Origin: Cryobacterium levicorallinum
GTDB taxonomy: Bacteria; Actinomycetota; Actinomycetes; Actinomycetales; Microbacteriaceae
NCBI RefSeq assembly: GCF_004402405.1
Contig: NZ_SOFE01000022.1
Span: forward strand, 62,001-126,000
Length of the DNA: 64,000 nt
Direction: 5' to 3'
Positions 27,990 to 38,668 of this stretch are shown in pieces. A program made the position numbers and the translations under genes. The notes under the pieces were generated by a model that was given only the letters and a program-made list of their open reading frames with translations, did not search any database and was not told where the DNA came from. Position 1 is the stretch's first letter. Each line of letters begins with the position of its first letter.

Positions 27990-28820
27990 CTACGGGATCG
28001 GGACCGGGGTGATGCCGAACTGGGCGAGGCCGGCTACGCCGCCGTCTTCGGCGGTGAGCACCCAGATGCCGTCCTTGTGCACGGCAATGCTGTGTTCCCA
28101 GTGCGCTGCTGCCTTGCCGTCGCTGGTGGCGACGGTCCAGTCGTCGTCCCGGGTGTAGGTATCGATCGATCCGAGCACGACCATCGGCTCGATCGCGACG
28201 ACGAGGCCCGGCTTCACATCCGGACCCTTGGGGCGTACGCGGTAGTTGAACACGGGCGGAGCCTCGTGCATCGAACGGCCGATGCCGTGGCCGACATAGT
28301 CGGTCAGGATTCCGTAGCTGCCCTGCGACTCCACGTAATCTTCGATGGCTTCGCCGACCTCGTTCAGGTGGCGTGCGGTGTGCAGCCGGGCGATGCCGTG
28401 CCACAGGGACTGCTCGGTGACATCGGACAGCTTCTGACGCTCGGCCACGACCTCGGGCCGCGACGCGTCCGGCAGCACGAAGCTGAACGCGGCGTCGCCG
28501 TTCCAGCCCTCGATAATGGCTCCGCTGTCGATCGAGACGATGTCACCGGCCGCGAGGCGTCGCCCGGAGGGGATGCCGTGCACGACGTCGTCGTTCACTG
28601 AGGCGCACACAGTGTGGTGATATCCGGCTTCGAGCTTGAAGTTCGGCTTGCCGCCGAGCGCGACGATGGCGGCCTCGGCCGCAGCGTCGAGTTCGAGGGT
28701 TGTGGCCCCGATCACCATGGCCGCGCGGGCGGCCGCGAGCGATGCCGCGGTGGCCAGGCCCGGCGCGACCATGAGGCGCAGCTGGGCGGGGTTCTTGTAG
28801 ATGGAACGACGAAAACTCAC
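27990..28820 (-). CDS. map: Type I methionine aminopeptidase
   Basis: 276 residues from GTG 28820 with SD GGAA. Metal ligands are in place: D in VSIDSGAI and GWNGDAAF, H in GHGIGRSMHEAP, E in VAIEPM and the E of HWEHSIAV. It removes N-terminal Met from nascent chains. It is the last gene of the spc-type operon here; infA, rpmJ, rpsM, rpsK, rpoA and rplQ, which usually follow, are absent. Confidence 0.95.
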   Translation of the reverse strand: MSFRRSIYKNPAQLRLMVAPGLATAASLAAARAAMVIGATTLELDAAAEAAIVALGGKPNFKLEAGYHHTVCASVNDDVVHGIPSGRRLAAGDIVSIDSGAIIEGWNGDAAFSFVLPDASRPEVVAERQKLSDVTEQSLWHGIARLHTARHLNEVGEAIEDYVESQGSYGILTDYVGHGIGRSMHEAPPVFNYRVRPKGPDVKPGLVVAIEPMVVLGSIDTYTRDDDWTVATSDGKAAAHWEHSIAVHKDGIWVLTAEDGGVAGLAQFGITPVPIP

Positions 28821-28922
28821 TGATTTCCTACAAACTAGCTCCGAGAAGGGGAGCGATCTTTTCTTATTTACGTGGTGGTGCAGATGATGATGGGCCGAGT
28901 CAGGCCCGGCCCCAAACGGGTA

Positions 28923-29519
28923 TTAGAGCGTGCTGCTGTCGGGGCGCAGGCCGCCCTCGGCCAGGGCCGCGAGAATGCGGTCGGTGACCGCCTCAACGGC
29001 ACCGAGGCCATCGATCGTGACGACGAGGCCACGAGCGCTGTACACATCGATCAGCGGAGCGGTCTGCTCCGCGTAGACGTCCAGACGATGACGGATGACG
29101 TCGGCCGTATCGTCCGCGCGGCCCTGCTCGGCCGCACGCTTCAGCAGCCGCGCGACGACCTCGTCAGTGTCGGCGGTGATGAGAACGACGAAGTCGAGCT
29201 GGGTACCCGCTGCACTTAGCAGACGGTCGAGCTCAGCGACCTGGTCGGTCGTGCGCGGGTAGCCGTCAAGCAGAAAGCCGTCGGCAGCATCCGCTTCGTT
29301 GAGCCGGTCAGCGACAATGGCGTTGGTGAGGGTGTCGGGAACGTATGCCCCGGCGTCCATGAACGACTTGACCTCGATCCCCAGCGGGGTGTTGTTGGTC
29401 ACGTTGTAGCGAAAAATGTCGCCGGTGGAGATGGCGGGAATATCGAAGGCGAGCGCCAAGCGCTCCGCCTGGGTGCCTTTGCCAGCGCCGGGCGGGCCGA
29501 TCAGTAGTAAGCGCGTCAT
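28923..29519 (-). CDS. adk: Adenylate kinase
   Basis: 198 residues. P-loop [10 protein letters not shown] (8-17), STGDIFR, LDGYPRT. It is the short-lid form without a zinc finger. It converts ATP + AMP to 2 ADP. It overlaps the secY stop by 4 nt. The 102-nt gap to map contains a GC-rich hairpin (GGGCC...GGCCC at about 28890-28912). Confidence 0.96.
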   Translation of the reverse strand: MTRLLLIGPPGAGKGTQAERLALAFDIPAISTGDIFRYNVTNNTPLGIEVKSFMDAGAYVPDTLTNAIVADRLNEADAADGFLLDGYPRTTDQVAELDRLLSAAGTQLDFVVLITADTDEVVARLLKRAAEQGRADDTADVIRHRLDVYAEQTAPLIDVYSARGLVVTIDGLGAVEAVTDRILAALAEGGLRPDSSTL

Positions 29520-30838
29520 TTAAGAAGCCCCTCATAGTGTCGCTGTTGCAGTTGCGAGTCGATCTGCTTGACCGTCTCGAGCCCCACGCCGACGATGATG
29601 AGAATGCTCGCGCCGCCGAACGGAAAGTTCTGGTCGGCGCCGATAACCGAGAATGCTACGAGTGGAATCAAGGCGATAAAGCCCAGGTAGAGCGAGCCCG
29701 GAAGCGTGATGCGGGTCAGCACGAAGTCGAGGTACTCGGCGGTCGGGCGGCCGGCGCGGATGCCGGGAATGAATCCGCCATACTTCTTCATATTGTCGGC
29801 GACTTCTTCGGGGTTGAACGTGATCGCCACGTAGAAGTAGGTGAAGCCGATGATCAGGAAGAAGTACATGGCCATGTACAGCGGCTGGTCCCCACCGGTG
29901 AGGTTGTTGGAGATCCAGACGACCCAGGCCGGAGCCTCGGTGCCAGCGGCCGGCTGGTTGAACTGCGCAAGCAGGGCGGGCAGGTACAGCAGAGAGGAGG
30001 CGAAGATGACGGGGATCACGCCGGCCATGTTGACCTTGATCGGAATATAGGTGTTGTTGCCGCCGTAGGTGCGGCGCCCCACCATGCGTTTGGCGTACTG
30101 CACCGGAATTCGCCGCTGGGATTGCTCGACGAAGACCACGCCGGCGACCACCAGAATTCCGACGATCAGCACGATGATGAGGGTGTCGAGGCCCTGCTGC
30201 TGCCCGATGGAGCCGAGCGATCCGGGGAACAAAGCTGCGATCGAGATAAAGATCATGAGCGACATGCCGTTGCCGACGCCGCGTTCGGTGACGAGCTCAC
30301 CCATCCACATGATGACGCCGGTGCCGGCGGTCATCGTGATGACCATGAGCATGATGGCGTACCAGGCGTCGTTGGTGATCAGTTGCGTGCACTCGGTGCT
30401 GGCGGATGTGCCAAACAGGGCGCCGCTGCGGGCGACAGTGATCAACGTGGTCGACTGCAGAATGCCGAGGGCGATCGTGAGGTACCGGGTGTACTGGGTC
30501 AGTGTGCTCTGACCGGAGGCACCCTCCTTGTAGAGGGTGTCGAAGTGGGGGATGACCACGCGCAGCAGCTGCACGATGATCGAGGCCGTGATGTACGGCA
30601 TAATGCCGAGGGCGAACACGCTGAGCTGGAGCAGGGCGCCACCGCTGAACAGGTTGACGAGCTCGTAGAGGCCGCTCGATCCCTGGTTGGCTGCCAGACA
30701 CATCTGCACGTTGCCGAAGTCCACGAACGGGGCCGGGATGAACGAGCCCAGGCGGAACAGAGCAATAATGCCCAGGGTGAAGCCGATCTTCTTGCGAAGG
30801 TCGGGTGTGCGGAAGATCCGCGCAATGGCGCTGAACAA
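29516..30838 (-). CDS. secY: Preprotein translocase subunit SecY
   Basis: 440 residues from TTG 30838 with SD GGAGG. Ten membrane spans; start [20 protein letters not shown], pore-plug region and late motif [13 protein letters not shown] are typical. It forms the SecYEG channel. It is separated from rplO by a 128-nt gap holding a long inverted repeat. Confidence 0.96.
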   Translation of the reverse strand: MFSAIARIFRTPDLRKKIGFTLGIIALFRLGSFIPAPFVDFGNVQMCLAANQGSSGLYELVNLFSGGALLQLSVFALGIMPYITASIIVQLLRVVIPHFDTLYKEGASGQSTLTQYTRYLTIALGILQSTTLITVARSGALFGTSASTECTQLITNDAWYAIMLMVITMTAGTGVIMWMGELVTERGVGNGMSLMIFISIAALFPGSLGSIGQQQGLDTLIIVLIVGILVVAGVVFVEQSQRRIPVQYAKRMVGRRTYGGNNTYIPIKVNMAGVIPVIFASSLLYLPALLAQFNQPAAGTEAPAWVVWISNNLTGGDQPLYMAMYFFLIIGFTYFYVAITFNPEEVADNMKKYGGFIPGIRAGRPTAEYLDFVLTRITLPGSLYLGFIALIPLVAFSVIGADQNFPFGGASILIIVGVGLETVKQIDSQLQQRHYEGLLK

Positions 30839-30890
30839 AAAGGCCTCCAGATATTTACGCAGACCGACCCGCGCGGGTCGACTTAAAACG

Positions 30891-30951
30891 ATCGAGCTTG
30901 TCGAATCACACCAAACGATTTAACTCGATTGACGGATTCGACAAGCTCGAT
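30891..30951. repeat. 17-bp inverted repeat between rplO and secY
   Basis: ATCGAGCTTGTCGAATC (30891-30907) and its exact complement (30935-30951), 27-nt spacer. The arm contains TCGACAAGCTCGA-type sequence seen in widespread actinobacterial intergenic palindromes (recalled, not searched). It lies within an operon, so it may attenuate secY or be an inserted repeat. Confidence 0.75.
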
Positions 30952-30966
30952 GGAGCGTCTACGGGT

Positions 30967-31527
30967 TTACTTTACAGTTCCGCCCGCGGCAACAATTTTC
31001 TGCTCAGCTGAAGCAGAGACCTTGTCGACCGTCACGTTCAGCTTAACGGTAATCTCACCGGTACCGAGAACCTTGACTTTTTCGTTGTCACGAACCGCAC
31101 CCTTGGCGATCAGGCTGGCGATGGTGACATCGCCGCCGTTCGGGTAGAGCAGTTCGAGCTTTTCCAGGTTGACAACCTGGTACTCGACGCGGAACGGGTT
31201 CTTGAATCCACGCAGTTTCGGGGTGCGCATGTGCAGAGGCATCTGCCCACCCTCGAAGCCGACGCGTACGCTGTAACGCGCTTTCGTGCCCTTGGTGCCT
31301 CGACCCGCGGTTTTACCCTTGGATCCTTCACCACGGCCAACGCGCATGCGGGCCTTCTTCGCTCCGGGAGCCGGGCGAAGGTGGTGTACCTTCAGCACGT
31401 GCTCGCGGGGCTCAGTCGGCTCGGCTGCAACGGGGGCCTTCTTCGGTGCTGCGGCCTTTTTGGGGGCAGCGGCCTTCTTCGCGGCGGGCTTGTCGGCTAC
31501 CTTGGTAGCTTCCTTCTCGTCAGCCAT
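30967..31527 (-). CDS. rplO: 50S ribosomal protein L15
   Basis: 186 residues. Typical core ([38 protein letters not shown]). It has an N-terminal Lys/Ala/Pro-rich extension of about 40 residues ([13 protein letters not shown]). The start overlaps the rpmD stop (TAATG). Confidence 0.96.
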   Translation of the reverse strand: MADEKEATKVADKPAAKKAAAPKKAAAPKKAPVAAEPTEPREHVLKVHHLRPAPGAKKARMRVGRGEGSKGKTAGRGTKGTKARYSVRVGFEGGQMPLHMRTPKLRGFKNPFRVEYQVVNLEKLELLYPNGGDVTIASLIAKGAVRDNEKVKVLGTGEITVKLNVTVDKVSASAEQKIVAAGGTVK

Positions 31528-31709
31528 TAGTCAATCTCCTCGACCTTTACGAGGTGAGCGACGGTGTTGACGTAGCCACGGTTCTGCGAGTTGTCCTCGC
31601 GGATCGTAACGGCGCCAATGCGTCGCAGACCCAAGCTGCGAAGAGTGTCGCGCTGGTTCTGCTTCTCACTAATTTTGGACTTGATCTGTGTGATCTTCAG
31701 CTGGGCCAT
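31527..31709 (-). CDS. rpmD: 50S ribosomal protein L30
   Basis: 60 residues, normal length. [20 protein letters not shown] and LRRIGAVTI are characteristic. It overlaps rpsE and rplO by one base each. Confidence 0.96.
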   Translation of the reverse strand: MAQLKITQIKSKISEKQNQRDTLRSLGLRRIGAVTIREDNSQNRGYVNTVAHLVKVEEID

Positions 31710-32416
31710 CAGGCACCTGCCTTCGCGGTTGCGGCTGCTGCAGCTGCAGCAGCGTCGGCACGCAGGAAACGGGCCGGAGCCACGTCTTCATAGGCCAGGC
31801 CGCGGCGAGCCGCAACCGCACGCGGCTCTTCGAGCTGGTGCAGTGCCTCGACCGTGGCGTGCACGATGTTGATGGTGTTCGACGAACCGAGCGACTTGCT
31901 CAGCACGTCGTGGATGCCAGCGCATTCGAGTACGGCGCGCACCGGGCCACCGGCGATAACGCCGGTACCTGCTGCTGCCGGACGAAGCAGAACGACGCCG
32001 GCTGCGGCCTCACCCTGTACGGGGTGAGGGATGGTCAGGCCAACGCGAGGAACGCGGAAGAAGTTCTTCTTCGCCTCTTCGACGCCCTTGGAGATAGCGG
32101 TCGGGACCTCGCGGGCCTTACCGTATCCAACGCCGACCAGTCCGTTACCGTCGCCGACAACGACGAGAGCGGTGAAGCTGAAGCGACGACCACCCTTGAC
32201 GACCTTCGACACGCGGTTGATGGTGACGACGCGCTCCAGGAACTGGCTCTTGTCGGCATCGCGGCTTCCGCGGTCCTTGTTCGGGTTGCGCTCACGGCCA
32301 CCACGACGAGCCTCGCGGGGCTCGTTCTGCGGCGGGGTCGTGGACGCAGCGGTTTCAACCGGTGCAACCGCTTCGGCAGCAACAGGTGCTGTGGTTTCGA
32401 TCTTTTCAGTGCTCAC
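31709..32416 (-). CDS. rpsE: 30S ribosomal protein S5
   Basis: 235 residues from GTG 32416. The dsRNA-binding-like S5 N domain ([20 protein letters not shown]) and C domain ([20 protein letters not shown]) are intact. An N-terminal disordered extension of about 55 residues and a C-terminal Ala-rich tail make it longer than E. coli S5 (about 167). GTGA overlap with rplR. Confidence 0.96.
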   Translation of the reverse strand: MSTEKIETTAPVAAEAVAPVETAASTTPPQNEPREARRGGRERNPNKDRGSRDADKSQFLERVVTINRVSKVVKGGRRFSFTALVVVGDGNGLVGVGYGKAREVPTAISKGVEEAKKNFFRVPRVGLTIPHPVQGEAAAGVVLLRPAAAGTGVIAGGPVRAVLECAGIHDVLSKSLGSSNTINIVHATVEALHQLEEPRAVAARRGLAYEDVAPARFLRADAAAAAAAATAKAGA

Positions 32417-32784
32417 AGGTTCAATCCACCCTCTCGAGCTCCTTCAGCGATGGCTGCGACGCGTCCTGCGTACTTGCTGCCACCACGGTCAAATACAACG
32501 GCTTCGATGCCGGCGGCTTTCGCACGTTCAGCAACGAGCTCACCGACCTTGCGGGCCTTGGCGGTCTTGTCACCATCGAAGGTGCGCAAGTCCGTTTCGA
32601 GCGTGGATGCCGACGCAAGGGTGAATCCCTTGCTGTCGTCGACGACCTGCACGAATACGTGGCGAGCCGAGCGCGTGACGACGAGGCGCGGGCGAAGCGC
32701 CGTTCCCTCGATCTTCTTGCGAAGACGGGTGTGTCGACGTCCGCGGGCGGCGGCCTTGCTCTTGCCTCTAGTTCCGAGTCCCAT
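32413..32784 (-). CDS. rplR: 50S ribosomal protein L18
   Basis: 123 residues. [20 protein letters not shown] and [13 protein letters not shown] motifs; it binds 5S rRNA. It lies 2 nt after rplF. Confidence 0.96.
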   Translation of the reverse strand: MGLGTRGKSKAAARGRRHTRLRKKIEGTALRPRLVVTRSARHVFVQVVDDSKGFTLASASTLETDLRTFDGDKTAKARKVGELVAERAKAAGIEAVVFDRGGSKYAGRVAAIAEGAREGGLNL

Positions 32785-32786
32785 GG

Positions 32787-33323
32787 CTACTTACCGCTCT
32801 TTCCGGCCTTGCGGCGAACAATCTCGCCGGCGTAACGCACACCCTTGCCCTTGTAGGGCTCTGGCTTGCGAATCTTACGGATGTTGGCGGCAACCTCGCC
32901 GACGGCCTGCTTGTCGATTCCGCTGACCGTGAGCTTGTTGACGCTCTCCACGGTCAGAACGATGCCGACGGGCGGCTCGACGACGACCGGGTGCGAGAAG
33001 CCGAGGGCGAACTCAACAGAGGTGCCCTTCTGCGCCGCGCGGTAACCGGTACCGACGATTTCGAGACCCTTGGTGTAACCAACGGTTACGCCGATGATCT
33101 GGTTGTTGATCAGGGTGCGAGTCAGACCGTGCAGCGAACGCGACTGGCGTTCGTCGTTCGGACGGGTGACGAGAACGTGACCGTCCTCGATCGACACCGT
33201 GATGGGGTTGGAAACGACGAGCGCGAGCTCGCCCTTCGGGCCCTTGACGGAGACGGCCTGGCCGTCAGCCACAACCGTGACCCCGGCAGGGATCGGGATG
33301 GGGAGTCTTCCAATACGTGACAT
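32787..33323 (-). CDS. rplF: 50S ribosomal protein L6
   Basis: 178 residues, standard length. Starts [16 protein letters not shown]-terminal [15 protein letters not shown] loop is present. It lies 6 nt after rpsH. Confidence 0.96.
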   Translation of the reverse strand: MSRIGRLPIPIPAGVTVVADGQAVSVKGPKGELALVVSNPITVSIEDGHVLVTRPNDERQSRSLHGLTRTLINNQIIGVTVGYTKGLEIVGTGYRAAQKGTSVEFALGFSHPVVVEPPVGIVLTVESVNKLTVSGIDKQAVGEVAANIRKIRKPEPYKGKGVRYAGEIVRRKAGKSGK

Positions 33324-33329
33324 TCTCAG

Positions 33330-33728
33330 TTACCACACGTAGGCGAGAACTTCTCCGCCTACGCCCTTCTTCTCAGCCTGGCGGTCGGTAAGCAAACCGC
33401 TGGAGGTGGACAGGATGGCAACGCCGAGGCCGCCGAGAACCGTGGGGATCTCAGTCGACTTTGCGTACACGCGCAGGCCGGGCTTGGAAACCCGCTTGAT
33501 GCCGACGATGGAACGCTCACGGTTCGGACCGAACTTGAGGTCCAGCGTGAGGGTCTTGCCTACTGTTGCATCCTTGACGGTCCAGGCAGAGATATAACCC
33601 TGTGCCTTGAGGATGTCAGCGATGTGCGCTTTCAATTTGCTATGCGGCATCGACACTGTGTCGTGGTACGCCGAGTTAGCGTTGCGCAGTCTGGTCAGCA
33701 TGTCTGCGACCGGATCTGTCATTGTCAT
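33330..33728 (-). CDS. rpsH: 30S ribosomal protein S8
   Basis: 132 residues from ATG 33728 (AGAAAGG nine nt upstream); ATG 33722 is an alternative. [20 protein letters not shown] and the C-terminal [20 protein letters not shown] are typical. The 187-nt gap upstream, where rpsN is usually found, holds only a hairpin. Confidence 0.96.
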   Translation of the reverse strand: MTMTDPVADMLTRLRNANSAYHDTVSMPHSKLKAHIADILKAQGYISAWTVKDATVGKTLTLDLKFGPNRERSIVGIKRVSKPGLRVYAKSTEIPTVLGGLGVAILSTSSGLLTDRQAEKKGVGGEVLAYVW

Positions 33729-33868
33729 TTTGTGGTGCCTTTCTCGCCTGGTTTCATCATCCGTTACGCGAATGACGACCTGTGGTGGTGAGGAAACCGA
33801 TCGGTTGAACGGCTTCCGGGGTGAAAATCTGTGTGCGCCTGGCATTTCTGCAGGGCGGGGCCAACCAT

Positions 33869-33902
33869 GAGTTGGGAGCTCGCAAGCGCAAGCTCCCAAC
33901 TC
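33869..33902 (-). promoter_or_regulatory. Intercistronic hairpin in the rplE-rpsH gap
   Basis: GAGTTGGGAGCT (33869-33880) and its exact complement (33891-33902), 10-nt loop. It starts 13 nt past the rplE stop. No T-run follows on the minus strand, so it may be an mRNA-processing or autoregulatory structure rather than a terminator. Confidence 0.6.
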
Positions 33903-33915
33903 TAGTTGAAAAACG

Positions 33916-34524
33916 CTACTTCTGTGCGTCGGCCGTCTTGAACGGGAAGCCGAGCGCCTTGAGCAGCGCGCGACCCTCATCGTTGGACTTCGCGGTCGTA
34001 ACAACCGTGATGTCCATACCGCGAACGCGGTCAATGCGGTCCTGGTCGATTTCGTGGAACATAACCTGCTCGGTCAGACCGAAGGTGTAGTTGCCCGCAC
34101 CATCGAACTGCTTGTCGGACAGGCCGCGGAAGTCACGGATGCGAGGAAGGGCCAGGCTGAGCAGCCGGTCCAGGAACTCCCACATGCGGTCGCCACGAAG
34201 GGTGACGTGGGCGCCGATGGGCTGTCCCTCACGCAGTTTGAACTGCGCGATGGACTTGCGAGCCTTGGTGACCTGCGGCTTCTGGCCGGTGATCTTGGTG
34301 AGGTCAGAAACCGCACCGTCCATCACCTTGCCGTCGCGTGCTGCTTCTCCGACACCCATGTTGACGACAATCTTCGTCAGGGTGGGGATACGGTGCACGT
34401 TGGTGAAGCCGAGTTCCTCGGAGAGCTTGGCACTGATCTCATCGCGGTACTTCTGCTTCAGACGCGGCAGGGCCTTGACGGGCGCGGTGCCCTCAGGGGC
34501 GGTGCCGGTAACGGTGTCAGTCAT
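33916..34524 (-). CDS. rplE: 50S ribosomal protein L5
   Basis: 202 residues. [40 protein letters not shown] and [20 protein letters not shown] are typical. A short Thr/Ala-rich N-terminal extension is present. It shares an ATGA-type junction with rplX. Confidence 0.96.
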   Translation of the reverse strand: MTDTVTGTAPEGTAPVKALPRLKQKYRDEISAKLSEELGFTNVHRIPTLTKIVVNMGVGEAARDGKVMDGAVSDLTKITGQKPQVTKARKSIAQFKLREGQPIGAHVTLRGDRMWEFLDRLLSLALPRIRDFRGLSDKQFDGAGNYTFGLTEQVMFHEIDQDRIDRVRGMDITVVTTAKSNDEGRALLKALGFPFKTADAQK

Positions 34525-34883
34525 TAGAGGTCCTTCCCTGACTTCTTGGCGTAACGAATGCGGACCGTCTTGGTGACGCCGTCCTTCGTTACCTCTTCCT
34601 GGCGGAAACCGACGCGGGTCGGCTTCTTGGTCTCCGGGTCGACGATGGCAACGTTGGACACGTGGATGGCGGCTTCGAAGGTCTCGATGCCACCCGTCTT
34701 GGTGCCGCGCTGGGTCTGTCCGACGCGAACGTGCTTGGTCACGAAGTTGATGCCCTCAACGAGGACACGGTTCTTCTCGACGTCGACGGAGATGATCTTG
34801 CCCTGCTTGCCACGGTCTCCGCCGCGAGCCTGGCTGCGGCCGCTGATGACCTGTACGAGGTCACCCTTTTTGATTCTGGCCAT
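34524..34883 (-). CDS. rplX: 50S ribosomal protein L24
   Basis: 119 residues. KOW motif region [20 protein letters not shown]. Normal length for actinobacteria. It lies 2 nt after rplN. Confidence 0.96.
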   Translation of the reverse strand: MARIKKGDLVQVISGRSQARGGDRGKQGKIISVDVEKNRVLVEGINFVTKHVRVGQTQRGTKTGGIETFEAAIHVSNVAIVDPETKKPTRVGFRQEEVTKDGVTKTVRIRYAKKSGKDL

Positions 34884-34885
34884 GA

Positions 34886-35254
34886 TTAAATAACCTCCGG
34901 TGCCAGCGAGATGATCTTCATGAACTTCTTGTCGCGAAGCTCGCGACCGACCGGTCCGAAGATTCGGGTGCCGCGGGGGTCACCGTCTGCCTTCAAGATC
35001 ACTGCAGCGTTCTCATCGAACTTGATGTAGGAGCCGTCTGGACGACGGGTTTCCTTCTTGGTGCGAACGATGACAGCTTTGACGATGTCACCCTTCTTGA
35101 CGTTTCCGCCCGGGATTGCATCCTTGACCGTGGCGACGATGACGTCGCCCAGGCCGGCGTAACGACGGCCGGAGCCACCGAGAACGCGGATGGTCAAGAG
35201 TTCCTTGGCGCCGCTGTTGTCGGCAACCCGTACTCGTGATTCTTGCTGAAGCAC
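34886..35254 (-). CDS. rplN: 50S ribosomal protein L14
   Basis: 122 residues from GTG 35254. [20 protein letters not shown] is the classic N-terminus. First gene after a 34-nt gap from rpsQ. Confidence 0.97.
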   Translation of the reverse strand: MLQQESRVRVADNSGAKELLTIRVLGGSGRRYAGLGDVIVATVKDAIPGGNVKKGDIVKAVIVRTKKETRRPDGSYIKFDENAAVILKADGDPRGTRIFGPVGRELRDKKFMKIISLAPEVI

Positions 35255-35288
35255 TTTATAACTCCTTTACGTCAAGTAAGCGCGAGGC

Positions 35289-35588
35289 TTACTTGGCCTT
35301 CTCAAGAATCTCGACCAGGCGCCAGCGCTTGGAGGCGCTAAGCGGACGGGTCTCACTGATCAGGACCAGGTCGCCGATGCCGGCGGAGTTCGCCTCATCG
35401 TGCGCCTTCAGCTTGGATGTACGGCGGATGACCTTACCGTACAACGGGTGCTTCACGCGGTCTTCGACAACGACAATGATGGTTTTGTTCATCTTGTCGC
35501 TGGTCACGTAACCACGCAGCGTCTTGCGGTAACCGCGAACGAGAGCTTCTGCCTCGGCTGCGACGACCGTTTCGTCAGTCTTCGCCAT
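35289..35588 (-). CDS. rpsQ: 30S ribosomal protein S17
   Basis: 99 residues. [20 protein letters not shown] and [20 protein letters not shown] are diagnostic. It lies 2 nt after rpmC. Confidence 0.96.
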   Translation of the reverse strand: MAKTDETVVAAEAEALVRGYRKTLRGYVTSDKMNKTIIVVVEDRVKHPLYGKVIRRTSKLKAHDEANSAGIGDLVLISETRPLSASKRWRLVEILEKAK

Positions 35589-35590
35589 GA

Positions 35591-35935
35591 CTAGGCCTCC
35601 TTCGTCTCGACGGTCTCGGCTGCAGCGTCGTCCGTGGACTCGTCTGCGGCCTTGGCCTTCTTGGTTTTCTTGTCGGCCTTCTCAGCCTTGGCCGGAGCCG
35701 GGGCTACGACCGGGGTTGCACGAATGCCCAGCTCGCGCTCACGGAGAACCGTGTAGATGCGAGCGATGTCGCGCTTGACCGCGCGGAGGCGGCCGTGGCT
35801 CTCGAGCTGACCGGTGGCCGACTGGAAGCGCAGGTTGAACAGCTCTTCCTTGGCCTTCTTCAGCTCTTCGAACAGCTTCTCATTGTCAAAAGTGTCGAGC
35901 TCGACTGGGGCGAGCTCCTTGGTTCCGATCGCCAT
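35591..35935 (-). CDS. rpmC: 50S ribosomal protein L29 with C-terminal extension
   Basis: 114 residues from ATG 35935, against about 65-75 in most bacteria. The core ([40 protein letters not shown]) is complete by residue 70. The remaining about 44 residues are Ala/Lys/Glu/Thr-rich. It overlaps rplP by one base. Confidence 0.95.
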   Translation of the reverse strand: MAIGTKELAPVELDTFDNEKLFEELKKAKEELFNLRFQSATGQLESHGRLRAVKRDIARIYTVLRERELGIRATPVVAPAPAKAEKADKKTKKAKAADESTDDAAAETVETKEA

Positions 35936-36354
35936 TATGCGTCGCCCTCCTCGCGCTTGATGATGCGTGCCTTGAGGGGCAGCTTGTGAATTGCACGGGT
36001 AAGTGCCTCTTTCGCAACGGCGTCGGTGACACCACTGAGCTCGAAGAGAACGCGTCCCGGCTTGACGTTGGCAACCCACCACTCGACCGAACCCTTACCG
36101 GAACCCATGCGGGTTTCGGCCGGCTTCTTGGTCAGCGGGCGGTCGGGGTAGATGTTGATCCACACCTTTCCACCACGCTTGATGTGACGTGTCATAGCGA
36201 TACGAGCGGACTCGATCTGACGGTTGGTCACGTACGCGGGGGTCAGCGCCTGGATGCCATAGTCACCGAAGGAGACCGTGGTGCCACCAGTAGCGTGGCC
36301 GGTACGACCCGGGTGGTGCTGCTTGCGGTGCTTGACTCTACGTGGAATCAACAT
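35935..36354 (-). CDS. rplP: 50S ribosomal protein L16
   Basis: 139 residues. [20 protein letters not shown] and [20 protein letters not shown] are diagnostic. It overlaps rpsC and rpmC by one base each. Confidence 0.97.
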   Translation of the reverse strand: MLIPRRVKHRKQHHPGRTGHATGGTTVSFGDYGIQALTPAYVTNRQIESARIAMTRHIKRGGKVWINIYPDRPLTKKPAETRMGSGKGSVEWWVANVKPGRVLFELSGVTDAVAKEALTRAIHKLPLKARIIKREEGDA

Positions 36355-37124
36355 TATTTAGCCTCAACTCCTGCTGCGACCGGTGCCGCTGCCGGAGCAT
36401 CTGCACGAGGTGCACGGCGCGGTCGATCGTCACGACGCTCGGGGCGGGACGACTTAGCGTTGGCCTGCTCGCGAGCGAGTTCCTTGTTGGTGATGTCGCC
36501 CTTGTAGATCCAGACCTTCACGCCGATGCGGCCGAAGGTGGTCTTGGCTTCGTAGAAGCCGTAGTCGATGTTCGCGCGAAGCGTGTGCAGGGGCACCCGG
36601 CCTTCGCGGTAGAACTCGCTGCGGCTCATCTCGGCGCCACCCAGACGACCGGACACCTGGATACGAACACCCTTGGCGCCGGCGCGCTGTGCGCCCTGCA
36701 GGCCCTTACGCATCGCGCGGCGGAAGGCCACACGTGCGCTGAGCTGCTCGGCAATACCCTGCGCGACCAGCTGGGCATCCTGCTCGGGGTTCTTGACCTC
36801 GAGGATGTTCAGCTGAATCTGCTTGGCGGTGAGCTTCTCCAGGTCAGAGCGGATGCGCTCGGCCTCCGCGCCGCGGCGACCAATCACAATGCCCGGACGG
36901 GCAGTGTGGATGTCAACGCGAACGCGGTCACGAGTGCGCTCGATTTCGATGCGGCTGACGCCGGCACGGTCGAGGCTGGTGCTCAGCAGGCGACGGATCT
37001 TGACGTCTTCTGCGACAAAGTCAGCGTAACGCTGACCCGGCTTGGTCGAGTCAGAGAACCAACGCGATACGTGATCGGTGGTGATTCCCAGACGGAAGCC
37101 ATAGGGGTTTACTTTCTGACCCAT
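36354..37124 (-). CDS. rpsC: 30S ribosomal protein S3
   Basis: 256 residues. KH-2 motif [16 protein letters not shown] and [14 protein letters not shown] start. The C-terminal tail (after about 215) is Arg/Pro/Ala-rich and disordered. Abuts rplV. Confidence 0.97.
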   Translation of the reverse strand: MGQKVNPYGFRLGITTDHVSRWFSDSTKPGQRYADFVAEDVKIRRLLSTSLDRAGVSRIEIERTRDRVRVDIHTARPGIVIGRRGAEAERIRSDLEKLTAKQIQLNILEVKNPEQDAQLVAQGIAEQLSARVAFRRAMRKGLQGAQRAGAKGVRIQVSGRLGGAEMSRSEFYREGRVPLHTLRANIDYGFYEAKTTFGRIGVKVWIYKGDITNKELAREQANAKSSRPERRDDRPRRAPRADAPAAAPVAAGVEAK

Positions 37125-37489
37125 TACTTCGTACCCTCCTCAGGAGTGGTGAGCACAACCGTGATGTGGCTGGTGCGCTTCTTGATTTCGAATGCGCGAC
37201 CCTGGGCACGAGCCTGGAAACGCTTGAGGGTCGTACCCTCGTCAACGAATGCCCGGCTGATGAACAGGTCCTGCTCGTCCAGATACGTGTTGGCTGCATC
37301 TGCCTTGACCCGGGCGTTGGCGATGGCCGAGGCCACCAGCTTGTACACCGGATCGGATGCGCCCTGGGGCGCAAACTTCAGAATTCCCAGCGCTTCATGC
37401 GCCTGCTTGCCGCGGATCATGTCAACGACGCGACGAGCCTTCTGGGGGGTAACGCGGATGTGACGCACGCGTGCGATCGACTCCACCAT
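37124..37489 (-). CDS. rplV: 50S ribosomal protein L22
   Basis: 121 residues. [20 protein letters not shown] and the beta-hairpin region [20 protein letters not shown] are intact; the hairpin lines the exit tunnel and is where macrolide-resistance mutations occur. Confidence 0.97.
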   Translation of the reverse strand: MVESIARVRHIRVTPQKARRVVDMIRGKQAHEALGILKFAPQGASDPVYKLVASAIANARVKADAANTYLDEQDLFISRAFVDEGTTLKRFQARAQGRAFEIKKRTSHITVVLTTPEEGTK

Positions 37490-37515
37490 TTCTTCTCCTC
37501 CTTCACGTCCCCGCG

Positions 37516-37797
37516 CTAGCGGCGACGGCCCTTCTTGTCGTCCTTCACGTGTCCACGGAAGGTGCGGGTGGGCGCAAACTCGCCGAGCTTGTGGCCGACC
37601 ATGCTCTCGGTGACGAACACCGGGATGTGCTTGCGTCCGTCGTGCACTGCGATGGTGTGTCCGAGCATGTCGGGGATGATCATCGAGCGGCGCGACCAGG
37701 TCTTGATTACGTTCTTGCTCTTGGCTTCGTTCGCCGCGAACACCTTGCGAAGCAGGTGGTCGTCAACGAAAGGGCCTTTCTTAAGACTTCTTGGCAT
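37516..37797 (-). CDS. rpsS: 30S ribosomal protein S19
   Basis: 93 residues. [19 protein letters not shown] and [16 protein letters not shown] are diagnostic. It lies between rplB (9-nt gap) and rplV. Confidence 0.97.
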   Translation of the reverse strand: MPRSLKKGPFVDDHLLRKVFAANEAKSKNVIKTWSRRSMIIPDMLGHTIAVHDGRKHIPVFVTESMVGHKLGEFAPTRTFRGHVKDDKKGRRR

Positions 37798-37806
37798 CGT
37801 CTACTC

Positions 37807-38646
37807 CTACTTACGCTTCTTGCCGACGGTGCGGCGACGAACAATGAGCTTGTCGCTTTCCTTATTCGGGTGGCGGGTGCGCCCTTCCTTCTGGCCCCAG
37901 GGGCTGACGGGGTGACGTCCACCGGACGTCTTACCCTCACCACCACCGTGCGGGTGATCGACCGGGTTCATGGCAACACCACGAACGGTCGGGCGAACGC
38001 CTTTCCAGCGCATACGTCCGGCCTTGCCCCAGTTGATGTTCGACTGCTCGGCGTTACCGACCTCGCCGATCGTCGCGCGGCAGCGAGCATCCACGTTGCG
38101 GATTTCACCAGACGGCAGACGAAGCTGGGCGTAAACGCCCTCCTTCGCGACCAGACGAACGGATGCTCCGGCGGAACGGGCCATCTTGGCGCCGCCACCC
38201 GGACGCAGCTCGATCGCGTGAATGATGGTACCGGTGGGGATGTTCTTCAACGGCAGGTTATTGCCGGGCTTGATGTCAGCCCCGGCTCCCGACTCGATGA
38301 TGTCGCCCTGGCTGAGCTTGTTCGGCGCGATGATGTAACGCTTCGTGCCGTCGATGAAGTGCAGGAGCGCGATGCGCGCCGTGCGGTTCGGGTCGTATTC
38401 AATTTCAGCGACGCGGGCGTTGACGCCGTCCTTGTCGTTGCGCTTGAAGTCGATCACGCGGTACTGGCGCTTGTGGCCACCACCGATGTGACGGGTCGTG
38501 ATGCGGCCCTGGTTGTTACGTCCACCGGTCTTGGAGAGGGGACGCAGAAGCGACTTCTCCGGGGTGGAACGCGTGATTTCCGCGAAGTCGGCAACGGATG
38601 AACCGCGTCGACCCGGGGTCGTGGGCTTGTACTTACGAATAGCCAT
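37807..38646 (-). CDS. rplB: 50S ribosomal protein L2
   Basis: 279 residues. [20 protein letters not shown] contains the conserved peptidyl-transferase-associated His. Normal length. Confidence 0.97.
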   Translation of the reverse strand: MAIRKYKPTTPGRRGSSVADFAEITRSTPEKSLLRPLSKTGGRNNQGRITTRHIGGGHKRQYRVIDFKRNDKDGVNARVAEIEYDPNRTARIALLHFIDGTKRYIIAPNKLSQGDIIESGAGADIKPGNNLPLKNIPTGTIIHAIELRPGGGAKMARSAGASVRLVAKEGVYAQLRLPSGEIRNVDARCRATIGEVGNAEQSNINWGKAGRMRWKGVRPTVRGVAMNPVDHPHGGGEGKTSGGRHPVSPWGQKEGRTRHPNKESDKLIVRRRTVGKKRK

Positions 38647-38668
38647 TAGTTATCCCTCTGCCTGTCGC

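Noticed and set aside
28888-28922. GGCCCGGCCCC-rich stretch between map and adk as a repeat copy
   Set aside because: Only short GC blocks match; the order of blocks and central palindrome are absent.
29537-30886. 449-codon plus-strand ORF opposite secY
   Set aside because: Asp/His/Gly-rich translation is typical of antisense to hydrophobic codons; secY itself is certain.
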